DNA of 64,000 nt from Galbula dea. Lineage: Eukaryota; Chordata; Aves; Piciformes; Galbulidae. Below, in pieces: positions 45,301-56,651 of this stretch. The notes under the pieces are model-generated. The model saw only the letters and a program-made list of their open reading frames with translations, made no database searches and was not told the origin of the DNA. Every line of letters begins with the position of its first letter. The first letter of the stretch is position 1. The stretch spans positions 211,065 through 275,064 of the forward strand of contig VWZX01009108.1 of assembly GCA_013399015.1 (NCBI GenBank), written 5' to 3'. A program made the translations under genes and the position numbers.

Positions 45301-48300
45301 AGCCTGTGCCCATGCTTCTTGGGGACACCAGCAAGGGTTGGGGGCAAGGTAGAAGCTTTACTTCCACCCTGGGAGAGGCAATGTGTGTAGGCAAGAGCTG
45401 GCCTTGGGCAAGACCTTGCAGGACTTGCCTTTCCCTCAGCCTCAGAGGGGACAACCAGGCTGCTGTGGAGAGGGTGTGCAGGGTGCCTGCCACCTCCCAA
45501 CCCCAGCCATAGGCTCACTGGGCTCTTCTCCTGCCTGCCAGCAGCAGAGCAGCCCACAGCAGGAGGACTGCCAGGCTGGTAGAGCCAGCTTGTGTCAGGC
45601 AAGAGCTGTGGCTGCTGTTTGCTCTGGGAGAAATTAAAACAAACTGAGCACTTGCCATAGCAACAGTGCCCAGAGGGAGCACGTGGCAGGGTGCAGGACA
45701 CTTCCTTAGCCCAGCAATGCCCTTGCATGGTGGGAACACCTTGTGCATAAAGGAGGAGCCAGGAACAAGTTGAACCAGCAGCTTCTCCAGAGCAGAAGTG
45801 ACCTGGAACCAAATTTGGCCCCCTTCTGCCCCTCCTGAGCAGAGAAGCCTCTCAAGGGTTGTGCTGTTCAGCCTCCCATCACATGCAAACCCCTAGAAGA
45901 TGTCAGGTGCACTGAAGGACAAGGTGGGGACAGGCTCAGGGCTGCTCAGCAGTGCTGTTTGCAGATGGCAGCCCTTGGAGACACTCACACCACCATGGTC
46001 CATCTGGTGTGGTTGCCTCCAGGGACTGCCTTAGGCAGTCTTTTGCCCTATTCAGCCTCCTCCCTGTCACTTTCTCCCCAAGGGCTGCTGTTGCAGCTGA
46101 TGGAACTCCCCCAAGGTGTCCTCATGGTTGCATGAAGGAGGAGGTTGCTTTGCTTCTTGGACTTTCCTTATTCCAGCCCCAGCCTCTTGGTTGATGTGAA
46201 ATGTAAATACTCCTCCCTTCTGCTGCCCCTCAGCATTGTCCTCTCCTCCTCCCTGCCTTGCCTGTGTGTTCCAGCAGCCAACTCCACACAAGAGGTCGTG
46301 CTTCTAATTGCACAACTCTCCCACATTCTTCCAGGTCAGTTCCAGTGGCCCTAATAAGGTCCTGGCAGGCTCTGCTCATGCTGCTGAGCACAATGGGGAG
46401 TCACAGAGTTGGCATAATGAAGGACTCTCATCTCTCCCAAGCCCTGCTCTATCTAGCATCTCCTCAGGGTGAGGACTGCAGGGCTGTCCCCAGCCCTCAG
46501 TCTCTCACAACTGCCTTCACTTTCTGCTGGCAACTTCACAAGTGCCCTTTAGGTTCCTTCTTCCCCCCCCCATCCCCAGAAACACAAGAGGTGGCAGTGC
46601 TGACATTTCTGTGAGCCTCTCTAAGGGCATTTTGAAGTGCAAGAGAAGGATCTTTTGTGGCCCGTTTTGATGACCTTCCCTGAAAGTAATTGAAGGGCAA
46701 CAAAGTCTCATTAAACCTCAGCTAATGAGCTGGAAAGTCAGCACAGTGTTCCTGCTGCAGCACAGCAGCCTCTTGGGCTCAGCCTCTTCAGAACCAACCT
46801 CAGAGGAGGCAGACCAAGCTTCCTTAGGTGACTGCTTCCCTGGCTTTGGATGATAGCAGGGGTGGCAAGTTTGTGCTCCTTTGCCTTTTTTTTTTGGCAA
46901 AGGATAGGAAATGCAGATCCTCCAGCCCTTCCTCTTGGCCACTGAAGCATGTGTTTCCTGTACCCAGCCCAGCACATGCATATCAAAAAGGTTTCTACTT
47001 GACCTCCTGGAGCAACCAGAAAGAAATGCAAGGAGGAGCTGAAGGTTTTGGAACAGGAAACTTTGGATATTTGGTCTCACCTCAAGCTAGAGCCCAGGGC
47101 TGGGAAGTTCCATGAGGGAACCAGTGTTCTGTGCCTTTTATTTTCCCTGTTGGAAGGAAAAGGGCTCTTGGGATGTTAACTGAGAGCTTGGAGCAGATCT
47201 TCTCTGCCCTCAGTTTCCAGTTTAAACACCCAATTGTTTTCTGTTTCCTTCCATTCACTCTGGAATGAGCTCATTGTGCAGGAGGCAAAGCCAAGAGCTC
47301 TCTGGTGTTTCCTCATGGATGGCAGCACAGAGAAGGTCCAAGTGCCTTTGAAGCCTTGGTGGCCAGAATCTGGGCCAAAAGATCAGGTAGAGTCACAAAG
47401 ATTTGTATTTGGAAGACACTCCTGCTGCCAGCAGTTCTCCTGCTCCTGGTTTAGGGCCAGAAAGGGAAGAAGCTGCTTTTGTGTGGTCTAAGGTGGGAAT
47501 TCCTCCTCTGCCTGGCTCTGGTGTCCCAGTGCAACCCAGGAGAGAGGAGCACAGGGGCTGGGCAGGGACCCTGCCCTCAGGCAGTCCACTGCACTCTCTA
47601 GAGAAGCACAGAATCCTTGCAGCTGCAAGAGACCTTCAGGATCATCAAGTCCAACCTTGAAGACCATCTAACCATCTAGCATCCTGCCTCTGGGCCATGG
47701 GCTTTGGGTTCATCAGCCATGAGCTAAAAGTACTGCAGGACCAATCATTCCAGGGCTGAAATCTGTTTGTGTTCCTCAGATATTCTATGTGGCCTCTTTC
47801 CTGTACACTGTCAACTACACCTGGCACCTCTACATGGACCTAAAAGTGAAATACAACCAGAACCTGTTCAGGATGCCTCCTCAGGTGAGCAACAACTCTT
47901 GGGTACCAAGGGCTAACTGTGGGGTTTGGGAGGTGCAATACATGGCAGCATATCTCACCACAAGGACTTTGAAGGCTCTTCTGCCTCCCTGCTGTATGAA
48001 TTGACCTGTCTTGCCCACTGGAGGTGAGCAGTGTTACTGCTGTGGGATCTGCTGTGGGATCTGCTGTGGGATCTGCTGTAGGACCTCAGTGGAAGATGAG
48101 GCTTAAAGACTCAAGCAGACAAGGGCCAAAGGTAGTGTACCCAGTACAGAACTGGGTGGTGGGGAAGTTCTCCTGCAGTTAGAACACCACCACTTTGCAC
48201 CAGCTGAGGAACTGGTTTGTGGTTGTCACTACCTTCTGGCAGTGCATTGCAGGGGGGACAGCCTGGAGCTGAGAACTGACAGTGTCTGTGCTGCCAGCTG

Positions 48301-51300
48301 TCAGGCAGCATCAGGAAGTCCTGGAGGAGCTGGAGATAAGAGGTGTGATGGAAGTGAGCTGGTGATAAAAGGAGCAGTTGGCTCTGTGAGTGGTGCCCAG
48401 TCCTCACTTCATCATCACTGGCCTCTTGAGGAGCCAGGGTAATCTCTGGGAACTGAGGAACCAGGACAAAGTGCTCAGGAAAAACCACTCTCTGCCTTGC
48501 AGGCTAAACAAACACTTCACATTCCACAGGCCCAAGATCTCTCGTTGCAGTTGTTCCATTCCTCACACCTGGCTAAACAGGGAGCCACTGCCACCAGCCT
48601 GGGGCTTCTGAGGTGTCCCTGCAAGATGACAGGTTCCTGATTCAACTCTCCCTGTTGAACCCATCAGCTCCATCTCCTTCTGTAGCCTTCTTCTTCCTCA
48701 GATGTGACAGCAAACTTTGGTATCCCAGATGTTCCACCTGTGAGTGCAGGAGCAGCAGGCCAGGCAGACCAGGCTACATGTCAAGGGGCTGCTCTCCATA
48801 GGGTTTGGATCCACTGGTAGGACTGGTCACCTTCTTGATGGATCCCTATTCCAAACACAAACACCTGTCAGAGCTTTCCCACCCCTACAGTCCTGCCCAC
48901 ATCATGCTGTCATAGCTGATGTGTGGCTGCCAGCTCCCAAAGTTCATCTCCTGGTGCACAGAGACCAGGACACTCCAAAGGATTTGTGTTTCTTCAGCAG
49001 AACAGGATGTTTCTGAGGAACAGAGCCAGGTGAAGTGAATGAGCACTACAATAAATGACTAAGTTCCACCAGAGAGCTCATCAAGTGCCTGCTCCCTGTC
49101 CAGTTCCAAGCTCCCTTCCCAACTCCTCCAGGCCTGGAGGAGGAGAAGCCAATCTGCAGGCTGAAGTTGGTTGCTTCTGTCGCAAAGCAGCACAGGCTGA
49201 GCTGGGTGGTGTTGGTTCAGTGCAGAGCTGAGCAAACACTTGTGCTCAGTCTGGGGGATTAATCAGCATCTGGAGAGCCCTCAGCTGCTGGGAGCTGGCT
49301 CCTCAGAAGCAGTGACTGGGCACAAACCAGCGTTTAATGAAGCTCTTTGGCTCTCCCAGGTTGCAGATTACGCCGGTTGCCTTGGCCGAGTAGCAACGAT
49401 CTCCTCGAGGTAAGATCTGGCAGAAGGGGGGGGGTTGGTGACCTCTGGTGTGCTGAGCTTGGCTTCCTACCTTGGAGCAAGCTGGACTGAAACCTCTAAA
49501 GCTTATCAGTGGCAGCAGAGTGGGAACATAGAACGTCCTGTGTTGGAAGGGAGCCACCAGGATCATGGAGCCCAACTCCTGCCCATGCACAGGACAACCC
49601 CAGAGTCAACCCATGTGGCTAAGAGCATTGGCCAGGTGCTGCTGGAGCTCTGTCAGGCTTGGTGCCATGAGCTAACAAGCTGAGAGTAAGAGGGTTTGGA
49701 TGGCAGGACCTTTGGTCCAGTGAAGTTAGCTGTAACTATATTAACTCTCTGCAGCTTTTCAGAGAGCACTGCCTTCACCCGTGCATCTCCTGCCTGACTG
49801 AAAGTGGAGAAGTTAATAAGGCTGATAAAATACTCTTCCAGACCACAGCTGAAACAATTTCTGAGTCCTCTGCAGTGGCAGGAGAAAAACCAAGCAGTGT
49901 AGGGTTGGGGATGGGACCAGTGCAGTGCCACCACTAGTAACTGTGCCATTGTCCTTTCTCCTCCCAGTCTGATCCCTTTCCTTCTCATGGTGCCCGTGTT
50001 CTGCCTGGGCAACAGCAGTAACTGCTACCAGAACTTCAGCCAGAAGCATGGGTAAGCTTCACACCTCTCTGAAGCAGCCCCACTGCTGGTGAGTCCCTGC
50101 AGGAGCTCAGGCTCTTCCCTTTCTGCCCTCAGGTGTCTCCTGATGCATGCAGAAGTAGCCATGGCCACCAGCGAGCCACAGACCCTGAGCAGCTCCCTCT
50201 GCCATGCAATGCACTACTATGGCATTGGGATCTTCCTCATCTCCTTCCTGATCAGCTTCATAGCCATTCTGGTAAGCAACACAGTCCTTCTACACTAGCC
50301 ATTGCACCCAGAGGATCAGGGGGAGGAAAGGTTTTTTTCCCCTTCTCATCTTTACAGCTTAGCTTGGGTGGTAGCAGAGGCCAAGCAAGGAACTCTGTGG
50401 TGCTTCTTCCCCTTTGGAAGGGGTGGGATGGGAGGCAAGATAGCATTGTGCCACCATGTTAATCCATCTGGAGTCCTGTGCTCTACCAACCCATCCTCAA
50501 GAAGGATTTAACAAGGTAGAGAAGGTTCAGAGCATGGCAGCAGAGATCACCTACTGCATGGGACAACCAGAGCCCAAATCAGGTCAGAAAAGGTCATCTA
50601 CAAAGCAACTGCTCTGCCCCAGGGAGCACACTGGTGGTGGGAGGTTTAGGTTGGACATCTCCAAAGGGCTGCCCAGGGCAGTGGTGGAGTCACCATCCCT
50701 GGAGGGGTTTCAAAGCCATGGAGATGAGGTGCTGAGGGCCATGGGTTAGTGGTGACCTGGCAGTGCTGGTTACCAGTTGGCCTTGATGACCTTAAAGGTC
50801 TCTTCCAATAGAAATGATGTAGGAAATGGTTTGATAGACTGAAATGGGCTTCTCTCTCTTGGAGGAGCAACCCACAAAGTGCAAACACTGATAGAATCCT
50901 AGAAGAGTTTGGGTTGGAAGGGAGCTTGAAAGGTCATCTGGTCAGCAGGGACATCTTTAACAAGGTACTCTTGTTCTTTTCCAGGTCATCCTCAGCCAAG
51001 CCCGAGGTTTATACAAGAGGTTTGTGACCTCCACAGGGTTCCTGGGGGACCAGCAGTGGGCCATGATCAAGATGGTAGAACAAAGAGTGGTTTTTTACCC
51101 CATTGCCTTCTTCTGCTGCTGGGCCCCAGGTTAGCAGAGAGCTGAGTTACTCTCACAACACCTCCCTGGGAACACCAGTGCCCAGCAGTGAACCTCAGCA
51201 GAGGTGAGGTTAAAGCACCACCTTCTTGTCCATCTCTTTTCACAGCTGTCCTCCTTGGCATACTGAAGCTGACTGTTTCAACAAGCAGCAAAATCTACAT

Positions 51301-52694
51301 GGCTCTCCTGATTCTGCAGGTACATGTCTTCTCCTGTCACCTCTGATGCAGGAGATCTTTGCCTTCACAGCTGGAAGCTGCATATCAGTGTTTGCTGGGT
51401 CCTAGTCTGCTGGCCAGAGCATGCAGGAGCTGCAGAGATCATTGAGTCTGCTTTATGCTTTGGGTTAGGCTTTTGTTAGGTCTTTTGTGTTTCTAACAGG
51501 CTTCAGAAGGTCTCACTAAGCAAAATCAGAGCAGCATGGAAACTGTAGAGCACAGACCTAAGAGAGGAGGCCCAGGAAGCAGTTGGGGTATTTTTCCTTT
51601 CCAAATGCAGCTCCTCCACCACTCCTGGCCAGCTCCTTGCTGTGCCTGAGGCACATTTAGCAAAGATGATGATGAACATAACCATGAGATTCCTTTATCA
51701 CATGGGGATGGTGCCAGGTGGAAAAGGACCTGGAGGTGTTGGCTGACAGCAGCTGAAGATGAGGCAGCAGAGTGCCCAGGTGGCCAAGGAGGCCAAGAGC
51801 ATCCTGGCTTGGATCAGCACTGGTGTGGCAGCAGGACTAGGACAGGGATTGTCCTTCTGGCCTGGGGACTGGGAGGCCCCACATCTCCAATCCTGGGCTC
51901 CTTTTTGGGCTCCTCACTGCCAGAAGGACATGGAGGTGCTGGAGTGTGTCCAGAGAAGGGCAAGGAAGGTGGGGAAGGGTCTAGAGCACAAGGGTTGTGA
52001 GGAGCAGCTGAGGGAACTGGGCTTGGTTAGCCTGGAGAAGAGGAGGCTCAGGGGAGATCTTCTCACTCTCTGCACCTCCCTGAGAGGAGGTTGGAGCCAG
52101 GTGGGGCTTGGGCTCTTCTCCCAGGGAACAAGTGACAGGACAAGAGGAAACAGCCTGAAGTTGGACCAGGGGAGGCTCAGATTGGATATTAGGAAGACAT
52201 TCTTCCCCAGGAGGGTTATCAAGCACTGGCCCAGGCTGCCCAAGGCAGTGGTGGAGTCACTGTCTCTGTAACTGCTCCAAACCCCTGCAGCTGTGATACC
52301 TGGGGCCATGGTTTGGTGATGCCTTGGCAGTGCTGGGTTAATGGTTGGACTCGGTGATCCTCGAGGTCTTTTCCAACCACAGCATGTCTACAATGCAGCT
52401 GGCTAACCTCATGTTGGGGGTGCCAGCTTTGGCAGCCTGGGCTGAAGCTATGGAGTGCTAAGCAGTGCTGATCTCCTCCTTGGTCTGTCCCAGGCCCTGA
52501 CAGCAGCCTCCCAGGGGCTCCTGAACTGCATCGTGTACGGCTGGACGCAGCACATCTTCCTCTCCCTCAAGCGCAACGCCTGCCGGGACGTGGACACCCA
52601 GACTCCTCTCCTGCGCTCCCAGAAGAAGTTCTATGCCAGCACCCTCCCCACCAGCCCCCCAGACACTGAGGGGGCCACATCCACCCTCCTCTGA
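38938..52694 (+). CDS. TMEM116: TMEM116, seven-helix receptor-like membrane protein
   Basis: Complete 362-residue frame from 11 exons: 38938-38985, 39509-39555, 39690-39753, 43682-43813, 47780-47884, 49360-49409, 49968-50051, 50133-50271, 50985-51129, 51246-51319, 52494-52694. TMEM116 has no settled biochemical function. Seven hydrophobic segments are visible: about 22-45, 55-80, 88-118, 148-165, 197-222, 250-272 and 284-312. Receptor-like marks include CCWAPA in helix 6 (compare CWxP of class A receptors), LLNCIVYGW at the end of helix 7, and cysteines before helix 3 and in the second outer loop (CLGNSSNCYQNFSQ, with NSS and NFS glycosylation sequons). The tail is cytosolic-looking and rich in Ser/Thr/Pro. 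The start has no hydrophobic signal, and the ATG is the first in frame in the CpG island. Some human isoforms are shorter; this model is full length. Confidence 0.93.
39001..39352 (+). repeat. GC-rich ~21-bp minisatellite, about 17 units, TMEM116 intron 1
   Basis: Degenerate tandem units of about 20-22 bases, approximately TTCTCCCGGCACCGGGAACC, run from 15 bases after the exon 1 donor to 39352. Units vary (for example ttctcccgacactgagaacc, tctctccaggcaccggcacc). Many units are self-complementary around CCCGG...CCGGG. All open frames over it, on both strands, come from the repeat. Confidence 0.9.
39509..39555 (+). CDS. TMEM116: TMEM116 coding exon 2
   Basis: Acceptor ccccag, donor gtacaa. Residues 17-32, VYSALQWIQFTMAML, start of helix 1. 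The last Ser codon is split with exon 3. Confidence 0.9.
39690..39753 (+). CDS. TMEM116: TMEM116 coding exon 3
   Basis: Acceptor tcccag, donor gtaagg. Residues 32-53, VIGSSSIIAYAVFQNAIRSP, the rest of helix 1 and first inner loop. Confidence 0.92.
39754..43681 (+). other. TMEM116 intron 3 (3.9 kb)
   Basis: Apart from the CR1 fragment at 40446-40660 it shows no recognisable gene or RNA. Short frames have no family match. The flanking exons join in frame. Confidence 0.6.
40446..40660 (+). mobile_element. CR1 3'-end fragment (LEPWPRL subtype)
   Basis: Sense-strand CR1 end, KRNLFGVRVLEPWPRLPREA then CMERFPRQLEVTLGKLL, followed by tggactggatgatctccaga and a worn tail. Fourth copy of the subtype in this window. 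Confidence 0.88.
43682..43813 (+). CDS. TMEM116: TMEM116 coding exon 4
   Basis: Acceptor ccccag, donor gtgagt. Residues 54-97: VRPLFYLSLCDLCLGLCWLA (helix 2), then DLICYNLQATGQ, with the cysteine expected at the outer end of helix 3. Confidence 0.94.
43814..47779 (+). other. TMEM116 intron 4 (4 kb)
   Basis: No gene seen. Several open frames of 80-207 codons, mostly on the minus strand, look random in composition. A worn CR1-like scrap lies at about 47605-47660 (catcaagtccaaccttgaag). Confidence 0.6.
47780..47884 (+). CDS. TMEM116: TMEM116 coding exon 5
   Basis: Acceptor cctcag, donor gtgagc. Residues 98-132: IFYVASFLYTVNYTWHLYMD (helix 3) and inner-loop sequence LKVKYNQNLFRMPPQ. Confidence 0.94.
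47885..49359 (+). other. TMEM116 intron 5
   Basis: No gene or mobile element recognised. Contains a short 12-bp tandem (TGCTGTGGGATC, about 3.7 copies) at 48038-48082. Confidence 0.6.
49360..49409 (+). CDS. TMEM116: TMEM116 coding exon 6
   Basis: Acceptor tcccag, donor gtaaga. Residues 133-149, VADYAGCLGRVATISS. Short exon supported by frame continuity on both sides. Confidence 0.9.
49526..49690 (-). mobile_element. CR1 3'-end fragment in TMEM116 intron 6
   Basis: Antisense CR1: agaacgtcctgtgttggaag, tggagcccaactcctgccca and the downstream ctgtcaggcttggtgccatg block shared with the 16.9 and 33.5 kb copies. Confidence 0.85.
49968..50051 (+). CDS. TMEM116: TMEM116 coding exon 7
   Basis: Acceptor tcccag, donor gtaagc. 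Residues 149-177: SLIPFLLMVPVFCLGNSSNC (helix 4 and second outer loop), then YQNFSQKH. Two N-glycosylation sequons. Confidence 0.93.
50133..50271 (+). CDS. TMEM116: TMEM116 coding exon 8
   Basis: Acceptor cctcag, donor gtaagc. Residues 177-223: outer-loop sequence CLLMHAEVAMATSEP, then YYGIGIFLISFLISFIAIL, helix 5. Confidence 0.94.
50490..50818 (+). mobile_element. CR1 3'-end fragment in TMEM116 intron 8
   Basis: Sense CR1 end: tttaggttggacatctccaa, the block encoding the CR1 C-terminus (WSHHPWRGF-like, broken), and tgatgaccttaaaggtctct. A second, antisense tail scrap (atagaatcctagaagagttt) follows at about 50890-50945. Confidence 0.85.
50985..51129 (+). CDS. TMEM116: TMEM116 coding exon 9
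   Basis: Acceptor ttccag, donor gttagc. Residues 224-272: VILSQARGLYKRFVTSTGFL (third inner loop), then RVVFYPIAFFCCWAPA, helix 6 with the CWxP-like motif. Confidence 0.94.
51246..51319 (+). CDS. TMEM116: TMEM116 coding exon 10
   Basis: Acceptor tcacag, donor gtacat. Residues 272-296: AVLLGILKLTVSTSSKIYMA then LLILQ, end of helix 6 and start of helix 7. Confidence 0.93.
51715..52390 (+). mobile_element. CR1 fragment (~670 bp) in TMEM116 intron 10
   Basis: Best-preserved CR1 in the window. The sense frame runs about 170 codons: VAKEAKSILAWISTGVAAGL, HCQKDMEVLECVQRRARKV, EQLRELGLVSLEKRRLRGDL, LDQGRLRLDIRKTFFPRRVI. It then continues to gttggactcggtgatcctcg. Truncated at the 5' side. Confidence 0.95.
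52494..52694 (+). CDS. TMEM116: TMEM116 terminal coding exon 11
   Basis: Acceptor tcccag. Residues 297-362: ALTAASQGLLNCIVYGWTQH (helix 7 end), cytosolic tail FLSLKRNACRDVDTQTPLLR, and a Ser/Thr/Pro-rich end. Stop TGA at 52692-52694. Confidence 0.95.
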   Translation, partial: ALTAASQGLLNCIVYGWTQHIFLSLKRNACRDVDTQTPLLRSQKKFYASTLPTSPPDTEGATSTLL

Positions 52695-53075
52695 CCAACC
52701 CCTGCTCCAAGGAGACCAGACAGTGTCCTAACTGATAGCCACGGTGGGGTTGTCCTCTGTGAACTGTCCTGCCAGCAGCTGGGTTAGTGCTGGAGGAGCC
52801 CGAGCAGTTGGAGTCTGTTGGGGGCAGAGACTTCAGTGAAGAGAGTTATTTATTGTACAGGTTTGTATGGACTGTAAATGGAATCTTCAACCATGGTAAA
52901 GCTCTAGGACAGACTTTCTCCCCGTGGAAGTATCTCCAGAACTGCAGGGAAGTGTGTGTGACAGCTCTGAGCTCTGGTACAGCTCCTCTGAGGGAAGGTG
53001 GGCAAAGGATGTTTCTCCTTCTCCAGGTATCTGCCATTACAAATTGACAATAAAGCCAAGGTGACTCTTTTGCAA
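52695..53075 (+). other. TMEM116: TMEM116 3'UTR with AATAAA
   Basis: About 380 bases of non-coding sequence after the stop, ending shortly after AATAAA at 53049-53054. Sequence after the hexamer is T/G-containing, as expected for a cleavage site. Confidence 0.75.
53049..53054 (+). promoter_or_regulatory. TMEM116: TMEM116 poly(A) signal AATAAA
   Basis: Canonical hexamer 355 bases after the TMEM116 stop, the first one downstream. Confidence 0.8.
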
Positions 53076-55261
53076 TCCCTGACTCTCAATTCACAATGAA
53101 GATAAGGACATGGAACCTACTCATAGCCAAAGGGATGAAAAATTGCCAAAGAGCATAAAAAAAAGGTAAATAATCAGTGCTCACTCCCTTGCCTTGACTT
53201 CTTCCACATTTCCCTGCTGGTCATCATGCCAACTCCTGCTCAGCTACAATATTGCCCCCAAAAAATGAGCTTCTGCAGCCTGGTGGAGTGTCTCTGATGG
53301 ACCAGGTGAGTAGGACTTTGTCTGAGTCCATCTGTACTCTTCTAGATACTCGAGTGAATGATTTACTAAGGTCCAGTAGAAAATCAAACAGCTCTTTCAG
53401 CTGCACTGAAAACACCTCTCTGACTTTTACACTCTGTTTTCTAGCAGCTTCACTTTTTGGGTCCAATCCAGATGTATTTACCTGCTTGGTGACACAAGAA
53501 GAAGAACTACTCCAGTTTTGTGTCATTAACTTCCATCCAGTTTACACAGTTACCTTGTGTAAATGACTTGGTGGAAAAATCTCCTGGGGCTAGCACTTCA
53601 GGGGCAGAGCCTGGAGTCCTTTCCAAACCTCAGCTGCTGAGTTTCCCACTCCTTTCAGGGCTTTCTAAACATCTCCTTCCCTCCTCTGCTCCTCATCTGC
53701 AGGAGTCTCACTTCTCTCTCTGAAACACTGCAGACCAGGAGGAGAGCAATGGGAAGGAGGCCAATGGGAACCATCCTCCCAATTCCTGTCCTAAACACTT
53801 GATGCTTCTGGGCACCCTCCTCCCATGGTCATCATGGCAAGAGAAGGGCCCAATGGTTTCTCCAGCATCCCTTCAACCAGAACCATTCCCTGGGAAGGAT
53901 GGGAGCAGGTCCCAGACACCAGCACATTAGCTAGATCCTAGCTGAGAGCCTGCTGCACCCTGCCTGGGCTGAGCCTAGCTGCAGGGAGCATGACTGCAGT
54001 AATTTAGTTAAAAGGGGATTAAAGTGGCAAGCAACAGAAGATTACCAGGGGGGAAACCATGCTTTGATTGCTAATGGGACCTTCAGCTGCAGTGGTGGCA
54101 GTGTCTGCTGGCTGACATCCTCCCAGGGCTCCTCACTCCAGCAAATGCTTCACCTACCTGAGGGGAGTTTTGTTGCTGGGAAGGGAAAGGCATCCCTTAG
54201 GCCACACATCCTTCTAGGAGGCTTTCTTTCTGCCACTTCTAGAGAGCATTTCCAGCTGGTTTGGCTGCTTTCAATCCTCCCAGGCTGCTTGGAAATTGTT
54301 CTCTCTTTCCCCTTCCCAATGCTGTGCTCACTCACTAGCCACCACACTCTTAACCCCCCAAGGTAGCCAAGAGCTGGTGGCCAGAGACACTCACAGCTCT
54401 CTCCCACTGCCTCTTCTGCCCATGTGACAAGGGGTGAGCTGGCTGCTGCCAACAAGCCAACCCATACTAGAAGGTAGTACAAATATTTCCAGAGCCTGGA
54501 AGTATCCAAGTGCCCTTCCTGAGGGCACTGGGCTGTGGTCAGAAGGGCTGACTGCCCAGGAGGTGAGGAGAAGCACTCCAGTGCTCCCTGGCCAAGCCTG
54601 GACAAAGGCTGAGCCCTTTCTCATCGACTGCTGTCTCCCAAGTTGCCAGTCCAGCCACCTCCAGTGAAGTCCAGCACCCAGCTAAGATCATCCTAAAGAA
54701 ACTGGCTCCTGCTTCCTGCCCCACACCTGGCAGCAGAGAGAAGCTGTTCCATCTGGCAGGGGAAATATCACTGAACAGAGACCAACTCATCCCTGCCTTC
54801 CTGCCTGCCCAAAGCCACAAGAAAGATCCTGCAGCCCTTGGTGGGGGTGAAGTGGCAGCACTGGGCATCTTCTGCTGCCATCTAATGGAAAGCAGAGTGT
54901 GAAAGAGGCAACTCCAGCTCCTGCTGCCAGGCAAAGCTCACCATTCCCTATGGTAAATTCTTTCATCCCAAAGCCTCATGCTGCAAAAGACAATGCAAAG
55001 TGTTTCTCCAGATTTGTAAGGCAGGCAGGATAGAGACCAGCATGGCAGGACAGGCCTGGGCTGGCAGGAGAAGCTGCTGTGCCCTCCTTCCTCCCCTCTG
55101 CACCATGAGACTGTCCTGGGCTGTGTGGCCAGCAGGGCAGGGAGGGGATTGTGCCTCTGCTCTGCTCTGGGGAGACCTCAGCTGCAGTGCTGGGGCCAGC
55201 TCTGGAGTCCTCAGCACAACACAGACAGGGACCTGGGGGAGCAGGGCCAGAGGAGGACACA

Positions 55262-55490
55262 AAAGTGATCTAAGGGCTGGAATCCCTCTGCTGTGAGGAC
55301 AGGCTGAGAGAGTTGGGGTTGTTCAGGCTGGAGAAGAGAAGGCTCCAGGGAGACCTCACCCATTCCAGGTCAGGTTATCTGGGGCTGTGAGCAACCTGCT
55401 CTAGCTGGAGATGTCCCTGCTGACTGCAGGAAGGGGTTGGACTAGATGAGCTTGCAAGGTTCCTTCCAACCCAACCCATTCCATGAGTTG
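55262..55490 (+). mobile_element. CR1 3'-end fragment downstream of TMEM116
   Basis: Sense CR1: gagagttggggttgttcagg, ctggagaagagaaggctcca, then aggttccttccaacccaacc and a worn tail. Confidence 0.88.
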
Positions 55491-56557
55491 GGAAGCAAAC
55501 AAAAGCAGGCAGGAGCTGTTCAGTTTAGTAAAATCATTTATATACAGCAATGGGTAATATTTACAATATAATACTGATCCAAAAGAACCTAACATAGTCC
55601 AGAGAGCACTGAAGAGGAAAGAGGGAAAGAGGTGAAGACAGAGAAGTCAAACATGGCAGATGAGGAGAGAGTCAAGGTTTCCAAAAGAACCCAAAAAACC
55701 TGAAGTCATAAGAGCAAAACTTGGACATGTTGCCATTTCCAATCAAAAACTCTTTCTGCTAGTCCAGTTCTTCTAACTTTTTAATAGAGAGAGATATATA
55801 GACAGCTTAAAATAATCAGGTCACAGGAGAAGTCAGATGTACACAACCTTTTGGAAAGGTCAAATGATTGCAGAAATGTTTCTCTTCAATAAAATCCTTC
55901 AAATAATTAGAAGAAAACCAAACCCAACCCTACCAAGCTCTCCCCCCCTCCTTTTAGTGTTTGCACAAAGAACACCCTCATCTTGGATCCCACACAACTC
56001 TTCCATCTCAAGATATGTACAATATTCACAGTCTGCTACACAGGATCAGTAGATTTCCTCCCAAGTAAAACCTTAAACCATCCAGACAAGGGAACCTGCA
56101 TTTCTGTCCACTGAAAAATGGCAAAGAAACAGAACAAGCACCTAAAAACCCCACAGGAAGGAGAAAATAAAATAGGACTTGAAAAGAGGTGAAGGAATCC
56201 ATTCAAGTGTATTTAGCTTGGAAACCTAAACCAGCATTGTTTAAAGAGTGAAAACAAAAATACATTAAAAAAAAAAATCAACTTTCTCATAGAAATAAAA
56301 CCATTTGACCTTGAACCTTCCAATTGTGTTTTCTCTCTGTCCCTCCCTCCCTCTGCTTCAGGTCAGGCTTTTCTCTTTTGACAGGAACAAGCAAATCCAC
56401 AGGAAATACAGCAAAAGCAGCTCCTCAGCACAAAGCCTCTTAGAAACCTGACTTCCCTCCAGACACCTCATGGTCAGTCCCAAACAGCCCCACCTCACTG
56501 GCAGCAGCAGCTTGGGATCACTCTGGTGGTGTTAAAGAGACTGTGAAGAGCAGATCA

Positions 56558-56651
56558 AGCTTCTGACCCCTGCTCAGATCCCACCTCCTCTGCTCACTCC
56601 TGAAGCCTCTAACCCCTGCTCAGATCCCACCTCCTCTGCTCACTCCTGAGC
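56558..56651. repeat. 46-bp tandem duplication
   Basis: Two near-identical head-to-tail copies of a 46-base unit containing ctgctcagatcccacctcct and ctgctcactcctga, in the intergenic region. Confidence 0.9.

Noticed and set aside
45207..45812. 201-codon minus-strand frame
   Set aside because: Same reasons as the neighbouring frame; the overlapping plus-strand frames are equally long, as in stop-poor intronic sequence.
51759..52271. 170-codon plus-strand frame in TMEM116 intron 10
   Set aside because: CR1 retrotransposon remnant (SLEKRRLRGDL signature), truncated and without the rest of the element.
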